DNA from: Micromonospora andamanensis
GTDB lineage: Bacteria; Actinomycetota; Actinomycetes; Mycobacteriales; Micromonosporaceae
DNA: 64,000 bases
Reading direction: 5' to 3'
Assembly: GCF_016863495.1 (NCBI RefSeq)
Contig: NZ_BOOZ01000015.1
Coordinates: 182,326 to 246,325 of the forward strand
Shown: piece by piece, positions 48,401-57,500 of the stretch
Numbering within the stretch: position 1 is the first letter of the stretch
Layout of the letters: the number at the start of each line of letters is the position of its first letter
The notes under the pieces: model-generated
What the model was told of the DNA's origin: nothing
Database searches by the model: none
Seen by the model: only the letters and a program-made list of their open reading frames with translations
Made by a program: the position numbers and the translations under genes

Positions 48401-49762
48401 TCAGGCTCCCGCTACGCCCGGTGGCCGCTCGCCGCGCCCGGAAAGCTCGCTCAGCAGGTCCGCCGCGCGACCCACCCCACCCGCCTTGCGGCTCTGCTCG
48501 CCCCAGTATCGGCTGCGCTGCCGGAAACCGTCCTGCGACAGCAGGCGGTGCAGCTTGCCGGCGACCTCGTCCGGGTCCACCCGGGGCGGGTGGTCGAGAG
48601 CCAGCCCCACACCCGCGTCGACCGCCCGGGCGGCGATGTCGTAGCAGTCCAGCCAGAACGGGGTGATCAGCATCGGTTGCCCGAAGTGGACGCCTTCGTG
48701 GAAGCCGTTGGCACCGCCGTGGCAGACGAACGCCCGCACCCGTGGGTGGCCGAGCACGGCCAGCTGGGACGGTATCCACTCCTCGACCCGGACATTCGCC
48801 GGCAGTGGCCGGCTCAGCACGGCACGTTGCCGGGCCGGAAGCTTCCACAGCACCTGGTGTTCCGGGCCGATCCGGCCCAGGCCCTCGGCGAACGCGTCGA
48901 GTTGGGCGGTCGAGAGGGTGGCCAGGGTACCCAGGCAGACGTAGACCACGCTGGGTTGCCGGTCCAGCCACCCGGTCAGTTCGTCGGAGGGCTGGTCGGG
49001 CGGTGTGCTCTCGTCAGGCACCATCGCGCCCAACAGGTGCAGGTGGTCCGGTGCGGGAAAGGGGTACTCCAGCCCGAACACGGTGTAGCCGAAGACGGCG
49101 ACCGCGGCGGCGGCGTACGTCGCGGGATCGCCGGAGGCGTTGGCGAGGCCGGTGGCCCGCCGCCGCCGGGCCGGGCCGGCCACCGCGCGCAGCAGCGCCA
49201 GCTGCAACCGTACGCGGTACAGCACGTTCGTCAGTTTCTGCGCTCCGGTCAGCCGGCGCGGAAGTCCCGAGGTCGGCGTCGGGTAGTCCCAGGGCAGCCG
49301 GCTCAGGTAGGCGGCGCTTATCGGATACGGCACGCTCAGCACGTAGGGCACAGCCGCGGTGGTCGCCGCGTCGAGTGCGCCGAGGTTCATCACGTCGATG
49401 ACCATCAGCCGAGGGCCTACCCGGTCGATGTGGGCGAGGGTCCTGCGGTACACCTGGGCGGTGGCGTCGGCCGTCCGCGTTGTCCGGGCGAGTGCCGCCA
49501 GGCCGGCGGTGGTACGTGGTCCCCGGGCCATCGCCGCGTACAGGTCGCCTTCGATCCGCACCGGCTCGTCGGCGCCGGGCAGGTACCGCAGCGGGCTGCC
49601 GAGCGCGGCAGCCTCGACCCGGTGCCTGCCCTCGACGTCGACACTGAACCACAGGTCGGGTTCGCCCCGCCGGGACAGCTCCCCCGCGATCGTCAGCAAC
49701 GGGTTGAGCTGCCCGGGGTGAGCCGGGCTGGCGAACATGATCGGGCTGCGGGGCAGGGTCAC
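48401..49762 (-). CDS. GT1-family (macrolide-type) glycosyltransferase of the biosynthetic cluster
   Basis: The 453-residue GT-B enzyme has the N-terminal acceptor-domain start IMFASPAHPGQLNPLLTIAG. The C-terminal donor domain carries SVVYVCLGTLATLSTAQLDA, VEEWIPSQLAVLGHPRVRAF and the nucleotide-sugar motif VCHGGANGFHEGVHFGQPML, then WLDCYDIAARAVDAGVGLAL. This is the MGT/UGT class that glycosylates small molecules from NDP-sugars. No sugar-nucleotide biosynthesis genes are in the window, so a housekeeping donor such as UDP-glucose is likely. It overlaps the P450 stop by four bases (GTGA). Confidence 0.9.
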   Translation of the reverse strand: MTLPRSPIMFASPAHPGQLNPLLTIAGELSRRGEPDLWFSVDVEGRHRVEAAALGSPLRYLPGADEPVRIEGDLYAAMARGPRTTAGLAALARTTRTADATAQVYRRTLAHIDRVGPRLMVIDVMNLGALDAATTAAVPYVLSVPYPISAAYLSRLPWDYPTPTSGLPRRLTGAQKLTNVLYRVRLQLALLRAVAGPARRRRATGLANASGDPATYAAAAVAVFGYTVFGLEYPFPAPDHLHLLGAMVPDESTPPDQPSDELTGWLDRQPSVVYVCLGTLATLSTAQLDAFAEGLGRIGPEHQVLWKLPARQRAVLSRPLPANVRVEEWIPSQLAVLGHPRVRAFVCHGGANGFHEGVHFGQPMLITPFWLDCYDIAARAVDAGVGLALDHPPRVDPDEVAGKLHRLLSQDGFRQRSRYWGEQSRKAGGVGRAADLLSELSGRGERPPGVAGA

Positions 49763-51135
49763 GGCTTCAGGCGTACCGGCAGGTGGTCGTAGCCACGCAG
49801 CACGCGGGTCGGCCGACGTTGCGGTACGCCGTCCAACGCCAGGTCGGGATACCTGTCGAACAGGCTGCGCAGTCCGATCTCACCTTCAAGTCGGGCCAGG
49901 TTGGCGCCGAGACAGTAGTGCGCCCCGCTGGAGAAGGCGAGATGGTCGCGCGCGTTGCCCCGGGTCACGTCGAAGCGGTCCGGATCGGTGAAGACAGCCG
50001 GGTCCCGGTTGGCCCCACCCAGCATCGGCACCACCACCTCGCCCCGGCGTATCGGTACCCCGGCCACAGCGGTGTCGGTTCGGCAGTACCTGGCGGTCGT
50101 CTGTACCGGGGAGTCGTAGCGCAGAATCTCCTCCACCGCGTTCGGCCACCGGTGCGGCTCGGCGCGCAGCAGAGCGAGTTGCTCGGGATGGGCCAGCAGC
50201 AGCGCTGTGCCGGTGCCGAGAAGGTTCACAGTCGTCTCGAAGCCCGCAGCCATCAGCAGCCCGGCGAGGGCTACCAGTTCGTCGTCGGTCAACCGTTCAC
50301 CGTCGCTGTCCAGGAGCACCAGTTGGCTCAGCAGGTCGTCGCCGGGGTCGGCGCGTAGCCGGGCGAAGTGTCCCCGTAGCCAGGCGTCGAGCTGCCGGAC
50401 TCCTGTCTCGACGCGACGGAACTGGCCGAGGGAGAGCCCCAGGTCCAGCGCCGGCGAGATGGCGGATCCCCAGTCCAGAAAGCGTTGTCGCAGCTGTGGC
50501 GGCACACCGAGGATCTCCGCGATCATGGTGACCGGCAGCAGGCTGGCATAGTGCGCCACCAGATCCACCGGACCTCGGTCCGGGGCGGCTCGGCCAAGGT
50601 CGTCGAGCAGCTCGGCGCAGTGTCGCTCGACCCGGGGCCGCAGACCCTCGATCGCCCGGGCGGTGAACACCTTGACGACGAGTCGGCGGTAGCGGGTGTG
50701 CCCGGGTGGATCCGTGACCAGCATCGACGGCGGGTCGATCGGCCCGATCGGCATCCCCCGCCGGCTCAGCCGGCGCAGCATCGCGAGTAGGCGGGGCGTC
50801 GGCGGCGTGTCCGGATGCACGCTGAACGCGTCACCGCGGAGCACCTGGGTGACCACGTCGTGGCGGGTGGCGCTCCACATGAGGCGGCCCCGGACGAGGG
50901 CACCCGTTCGGCGGACCTGGCGATAGAACGGGTACGGGTCCTCGCGGATCATCGGGTCGAGGAAGAGGCGGGCAGGTGTGTCGCCCCGACGGGCGGCGGC
51001 GGCGATGCCGAGCCGCAGCAGTCCGTGCCGCGTCGCCCAGCGCAGCAGCAACCCGGGCCCGGGCAGTGAGTCCGCCGCCGCCCGGGATGACATACCTGTC
51101 GCAGCTCGCCAACCCCGTGCGTCCACCCGCCTCAT
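49759..51135 (-). CDS. Cytochrome P450 of the biosynthetic cluster
   Basis: The 458-residue P450 has the I-helix oxygen motif LLMAAGFETTVNLLG, the ExxR helix AVEEILRYDSPVQTTARYCR and the heme loop FSSGAHYCLGANLARLEGEI with the thiolate Cys. The VTDPPGHTRYRRLVVKVFTA region is also typical of soluble bacterial P450s. It is translationally coupled to the glycosyltransferase and divergent from the NRPS operon. It could hydroxylate the acyl chain or the ring system of the product, creating the site for sugar transfer; that is inferred. The start may be ATG 51135 or ATG 51093. Confidence 0.92.
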   Translation of the reverse strand: MRRVDARGWRAATGMSSRAAADSLPGPGLLLRWATRHGLLRLGIAAAARRGDTPARLFLDPMIREDPYPFYRQVRRTGALVRGRLMWSATRHDVVTQVLRGDAFSVHPDTPPTPRLLAMLRRLSRRGMPIGPIDPPSMLVTDPPGHTRYRRLVVKVFTARAIEGLRPRVERHCAELLDDLGRAAPDRGPVDLVAHYASLLPVTMIAEILGVPPQLRQRFLDWGSAISPALDLGLSLGQFRRVETGVRQLDAWLRGHFARLRADPGDDLLSQLVLLDSDGERLTDDELVALAGLLMAAGFETTVNLLGTGTALLLAHPEQLALLRAEPHRWPNAVEEILRYDSPVQTTARYCRTDTAVAGVPIRRGEVVVPMLGGANRDPAVFTDPDRFDVTRGNARDHLAFSSGAHYCLGANLARLEGEIGLRSLFDRYPDLALDGVPQRRPTRVLRGYDHLPVRLKP

Positions 51136-51553
51136 TCCTCATCTGAAAACTGGCGAATCGACGCCGTCGCGTACCGATATGCGTGCCAGGGACAGCGTCC
51201 GGTCAGTCGATTTCGAGTCACACGGTAGAGGCGAATTACAGACAGCTGTCGAAGGCTGACAGACATCGGAATGATGGCTGCGACACGGCACCGCCGCTCG
51301 GCTACGCTGCCTCGAAGTGATCAACGGGACAGGCGATGGCGCAGGAAAGAACGCCACGCCAGGGATTTCGCCACACGCACGCCAGGAACAGCCGCCGCAA
51401 ACTGGCGACTGACTTCACCCGGCCTCCATAGCCGCTCGACTCGTGCGTAGCGGCCAGTTTCGACCGCAGCGACACCACCCTGCACGCTCGGCGCCGGGCA
51501 CGATCTCGAATGCCGGCAACGGGTCGGTGCGGTGGCGAGCGGAAAGGTGACAA
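51136..51553. other. 418-base divergent intergenic region of the biosynthetic cluster
   Basis: This is the likely two-way promoter region for the P450-GT and NRPS operons. It includes the 10-bp palindrome GACAGCTGTC near 51240-51249, followed by CTGACAG. I see no convincing gene; short open frames here lack ribosome sites and overlap the NRPS start. No regulator gene accompanies the cluster in the window. Confidence 0.4.
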
Positions 51554-54500
51554 GTGACCAATTCAGACCGTACGCCGCTAACCACATACCAATCAGACAT
51601 CTGGGTAGCGAGTCGTTTGTCCCCGAACCTTCCACAATTCAACGTGTGTGGCTGGGAACAGTTTGTCGGCCCGGTCGACCACGGTCTCCTGCTCATCCTC
51701 CTGCGACAGGCCATAGCCGCAAACGACGCACTGCGATTACGCTTCGACGAGGAGGACGGGCTGCCCTTCCAGTGGGTGGAGCCGGAGCAGGCGGTGGTCG
51801 AGATCCACGATTTCCGTGGTGTCTCCGACCCCCACCAGGCGTGCCATTCCTGGATGGCACGGGCCTTCTCCCGGCCCTTCGAGTTGCACCGCAACCGGAT
51901 GTACCGGGTGGCCCTGCTACGCGAGAGCGAGTCCGTCTCGTACGCGTACCTCAACGCCCACCACCTGGTCACCGATGGTTGGAGCGCCCGGTTGCTGCTG
52001 CGTCAGGTCTGCGCCGGGTACGCGGCGGCCGTCGCGGGAGCGGCGCCCCCCTCAGCCCGCGCCGGAGCGGCTCCCGGGGCAGCCGTCGCGGGGACGGCTG
52101 CCCCGGCGGGTCGGCGTCGCTCCTACCTGGATCTGGCGCGGGACCTGGCCGGCTACGCCGGATCCGTCCAGCGCAAACGGGACATCGAGCACTTCCGCGC
52201 CTGCCTCGACGGGATCACCCCGGCGTTGTTCGCCAACCGGACCACCGGCCGCTACCGGACCGCCCGACACAGCTTTCCTGTGCGGCGGGAACTGATCGAC
52301 CGGATCCGAGCCACGGGTCAGTCACCGTTCACCGTCTTCGCGGCGGCCCTCGCGGTGCAGCTCGGCCGGATCCACCGCACCGAACAGGTCGTGCTCGGCG
52401 TGCCGGTGCTCAACCGGAGCACGTACGCGCAGCGGCAGACAGTCGGTCACGTCGCCAACGAACTGCCGGTGCCGATCGCGGTACCCGGCACCCGAACGAT
52501 GCCCGAGCTGGTGGCCGAGCTGCACCGGACCCTGCGCTCGATGCGGGCCCACCAACGGCTGTCCCGGGGCGAACTGCTACGCGAGGTCATCGCACCCCAC
52601 GGGTTCCGCCAACTCTACGACGTGACCCTCTCCTGGCTGCGCTGGCCGCGTCCGGAGGTGATCCCGGGCGTCAGCCACCGCACTGTGGGTGCGAGTCGGG
52701 TGGCGGAGCAGAACGCCCTGGCCGTACTCGTCAACGAGTACGACGACGGTGCGTTGACTGTCGATCTCGACTACTCCTGTGACGTGTTCGACGGGGACTT
52801 CACCGTCGAAGCGTTCGGCCGGTACCTGGTGACGCTCGTCGGCAACGCGCTCGACAGGCCCGACGAACCCCTGGCCCGGATCCCGATGCTCACCGACACC
52901 GAGCTCGACAGGGTCACCGGGGCGCACGGCGACAACGTCGTGGACCATCCGACCGAGGCGACCCTGCACAGCCTGTTCGAGCAGCAGGCTGCCCGTACCC
53001 CCGACCGGGTCGCCCTGGTGGTGGACGGTACCGGCGAGACGCTCAGCTACGCCGACCTCGACGCGCGAGCCAACCAGGTGGCGCAGGCGCTGCGGGCCGA
53101 CGGCGTCGGCCGCGACGACCGGGTGGCCATCCTGGCCGAACGGGGAGCGCCGCTGCTCGCCGGGATCCTCGGCATCCTGAAGGCGGGTGGGGCGTACGTG
53201 CCAATCGACCCGGACCATCCGCCGGCCCGGACCCGGTACCTGCTCGCCGACAGCGGCGCGAAGGTGCTGCTGACCGCCGGTGCGCACGTGGCTCGGCAGC
53301 ACACCGGCGGGGATGACGTCCCGGGCCTGACCGTGCGCAGCCTCGACACGCTGGGCAGCTATCCGCGCGACCCGGTCGAACCGCTGGCCCGGGCCACCGA
53401 CCTCGCGTACGTCATCTACACCTCGGGATCGACAGGCGATCCCAAGGGCGTGATGGTCGAACACCGTTCGGTGGTCAACCGGCTGGCGTGGATGCAGCGC
53501 CGCTACCCCCTGCACGCCTACGACGTGCTTGTGCAGAAGACCCCGATCTCGTTCGACGTGTCGGTGTGGGAGCTGTTCTGGTGGGCGTTCGCGGGGGCCC
53601 GGCTCGTCCTGCCGCGTCCCGGGGCGCACCGTGACCCCCGCACGATGTTGACCGCCGTGGCGCGGCACGGCGTGACGGTCATCCACTTCGTGCCGTCGAT
53701 GCTGGGGCCCTTCCTCGACCTGCTGACCCAGGCGCCCGACCTGCGTCGGCAGGCCGACCCACTCCGGTTGGTCTTCGCCAGCGGCGAGGAGCTGCCCGCC
53801 CGGCGGGTCGACCAGTTCCACAGGTTGTTCCGCCTGCCGTCCGGCGCTGACCCCGCCGCCGGTGCCCGGCTGGTCAACCTGTACGGGCCGACCGAGGCCA
53901 CAGTCGACGTCACGCACCACGAGTGCCACCCCGATCCGGACCGGCCGACGCGGCGGGTGCCGATCGGCCGCCCGATCGACAACGTCCGGCTCTACGTGCT
54001 CGGCCGCGACGACCAGCCGCAGCCGGTGGGCGTCCCCGGTGAACTCTGCGTCGCCGGGGTCGCCGTGGCCCGGGGCTACCTGGGACGCGCCGGGGCCGGC
54101 GGGACGGCACCGTCCGCTGCCCGGTTCGTCACCGACCCGGTACGGGGCGCAGGCCGGATGTACCGCACCGGTGACCTCGCCCGGTGGCTCGCCGACGGCA
54201 GCCTCGACTATCTCGGCCGCCTCGACGGGCAGGTGAAGATCCGGGGCAACCGCGTCGAGCCCGGCGAGGTCCAGCAGGTGCTGGCGGGTTACCCGGGGAT
54301 CCGCGACGCGGCGGTCGTCGCCCGCACCTCCCCCGGTCGGGACATCCACCTGGTCGGCTACTACGTGGCGGATGCGGATCTGGACCCGGTACGGCTACGC
54401 GGCCACCTGCTGCGCCACCTGCCGGACTTCATGGTGCCCGCGTTCTTCGACAGACTGGACCGGCTGCCCCTCACCCCGAACGGCAAGCTCGACGTGGCGG

Positions 54501-57500
54501 CGTTGCCCGCCCCGGTGGCACCGTCGCCTCAGGGGCCGGAGCAGGAGCCCCGCGACGAGGTGGAGCGGACGCTCGCCGCGATCTGGGCACGGGTGCTGAA
54601 CCTGCCGGCGGTCGGCATCCACCAGGATTACCACGCCATCGGCGGCGACTCGATCCTGGCGTTGCGGATCCGGGCCGAGGCGGAGCGGCACGGCCTGCAC
54701 TTCACCCTCGCCGACCTGGCCGAACAGTCGACAGTCGCGGCGTTGGCGACATGTGCACGCCGCGCTGCGCCGGGCGAGGAGTCACCTGCCGCGCCGGCTG
54801 CGGAGGGCCCGTTCACGCTCGTGTCCGCGCTCGACCGGGCGCGGCTCGGTGACGCGGAGGACGCCTGCCCCGCCACCGCGCTCCAGCTCGGGCTGCTCTA
54901 CCACAGCAGCGAGCACGAGGCAGCCACCGCCTATCACGACGTCTTCCGCTACTCGGTCCGGATGCCGTGGCACGAGGAGGCGTTCCGCACCGCGTACCAC
55001 CGGCTCGTCGCCCGGCACCCCGGCCTGCGATGCGCCTTCGACGTGGGTGGCTTCACCGAACCGCTGCAGATCGTGCACGCCCGGGTCACCGGCGGGCTCG
55101 ACGTCGCCGACCTGCGTACCCTCGATCCCGCTGCCGCCCGCGCCGAGGTGCTGGCGCACATGCGACAACGGCGCCACCACAGGTACGCCTTCGACAAGCC
55201 GCCGCTGTTCCTGTTCCGGGCGCACCTGCTGCCGTCCGGTGTGGTCGATCTGGTGTTCAGCTTCCACCACGTGCTCCTCGACGGTTGGAGCGTCGCCACT
55301 GTCGTCGGTGACCTGTTCCGCGACTATCTGCACCTGATCGGTGCCGGAGTCGAGGCGGTCGTCGACACGGCGGTGCCCGGCCTGGCCGCGTACGTCGTCG
55401 AGGAACGCCGCGCGCTCGCCTCGACGTCGGCCCGGCGGTTCTGGGCCGACCGGCTCGACGGCGCCGAGCTGACCCAGCTCGACGGTTTTCGGCAGTACGA
55501 GCCGCCGGGCGACGACGGGTCGCCGGGGTACGTGGTAGGGCTGCCGGTGGGCCTGGAGCAGCGGGTACGGGCCTTCGCCCAGGAGCACGGACTGCCGCTG
55601 AAGTCGGTGTTCCTCGCCGCCTACTGCCTGACCCTGCGGTTGTATTCGGGTGTCACGGACGTGACCGTCGGGCTGGTCACTCACGGCCGTCCCGAGCGGG
55701 CCGGGGCGGAGCGGCTGGCCGGCCTTTTCCTCAACACGGTGCCGCTGCGGCTGCGAACCGGGCACTCCTCCTGGCTGGAGTCGATCCGGGAGGTACACCT
55801 GCGGGAACAGCAGTGCCAGCCGTACCGGCGTTACCCGTTGCACGCCATCCAGCACGACCGGGGCGGCCGGCCGGTGTTCGAGTTGGCCTTCAACTACGTG
55901 CACATGCACGTCCTGGCGCCGCTGCTCAACCTACCCACAATCGAGCCGCTCGGTTTCGACGCCTGGGAGGAGACAAACTTCGCGCTGCTGCTGAACGTGT
56001 TCGTCCACCCGGCGGAGCAGCGCATCTCGCTCCGGATCGACGCGGACCGCCGGACGTTCACCCGAGCGCAGACCGATCTGATCGGTGACACGTACCTGCG
56101 GATCCTCGGCCGGATCGCCGACGAGCCGGACGCCGCACCGGACTTCGGGTTCCTGGCCCCGGCCACGCCGGTGCTCACGGCCGGGCCGGTCACGGCCACC
56201 ACCGGGGCGGGCGGCGACGTCGTACGCCGCCTCGCCGGTCACGTACGACGTACGCCGGATGCCGTGGCGGTGGCCGCCGGCACCCGTCGGTGGACGTACG
56301 CACGGTTGCAGGAGGAGGCCGACCGGATCGCGTCCGCGCTGGTCCACGCCGGGGTGCGTCCGGGTGACCTGGTCGGGATCGCGGTGGGCCGCTCCCCCGA
56401 GATGATCGCGTCGGTCTACGGCGTCGTCCGCGCCGGTGCGGCCTGCCTGCCGCTGGACGTCAGCTACCCGCCGGAGCGGATCGCGGCGATGATCACTCAG
56501 GCGCAACCGGTCCGGGTCGTCGCCGACCGGTCACACGCCCGGCTGCTGGGCGAACCCGGGATCGTGCTCGTCGTGGAGGACCTGCTTGCGCCGTCGCGGG
56601 TCGTCACACCGGCTCCGTTGCCGCGCAGTCGGCCGGACGACCTGCTCTACGTGCTCTTCACCTCCGGTTCCACGGGCGTCCCGAAGGCGGTGGCGATGTC
56701 CCACGCCGCCTTCGACAACCATCAGGTGTGGCAGACGGAGACGGCAAGCGCGGCGGCCGGTGGCGTCACCCTCCAGTTCGCGCCGCTCAGCTTCGACGTG
56801 TCGTTCCAGGAAATCTTCACCACGATCAGTGCTGGCGGCAGGCTCCAGATGGTCGAGGAGCGGCAGCGGCGGGACAGCTCGGAGTTGCTGCGCCTGCTCG
56901 ACCGGGAATCCGTCGAGCGGGTCGTCCTGCCGTACGTGGTGCTCCAGCAACTGGCCGAGGCCGCGGTGACGCTCGGGATCCACCCCCGGGCGCTGCGGGT
57001 GGTGATCTCGTCGGGGGAACAGCTGCGGGTGACCGACGAGATCCGCCGGTTCGTCGCGGCCCTGCCGGCCGGCGCGGTGCTGGAGAACCAGTACGGACCT
57101 ACCGAAACCCACGTCGTCACCGCGTACCCGATGACCGGCGATCCGCAGCGTTTCCCGAATCTGCCCCCGATCGGGTCGGCGGTTCGCGGGGTCACTCTCT
57201 ACCTGTTGGACGAACGGATGCGTCCGGTGCCGACCGGGGTCGCCGGAGAGTTGTACCTCGGCGGCGTCCAGGTGGCGCGGGGCTACCACCGGCAGCCCGG
57301 GCTGACCGGTCAACGGTTCGTGCCCAACCCGTTCGGCCCGCCCGGTGAGCGGATCTACCGCACCGGTGACCTGGCCCGGGTGCTCCCCAGCGGCGATCTG
57401 GTCTGGCTCGCGCGGACCGACACCCAGACCAAGATCCGGGGGTTCCGGGTGGAACCGCTCGAGACCGAAATAGCGATAATGAAACTGGCGGCGCACCACC

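Noticed and set aside
51240..51249. GACAGCTGTC palindrome as a cluster operator
   Set aside because: Too short and isolated to call as a regulator site; noted only in the intergenic entry.
51321..51635. A 104-codon minus-strand frame in the NRPS upstream region
   Set aside because: No ribosome site, overlaps the NRPS start, no recognisable motif.
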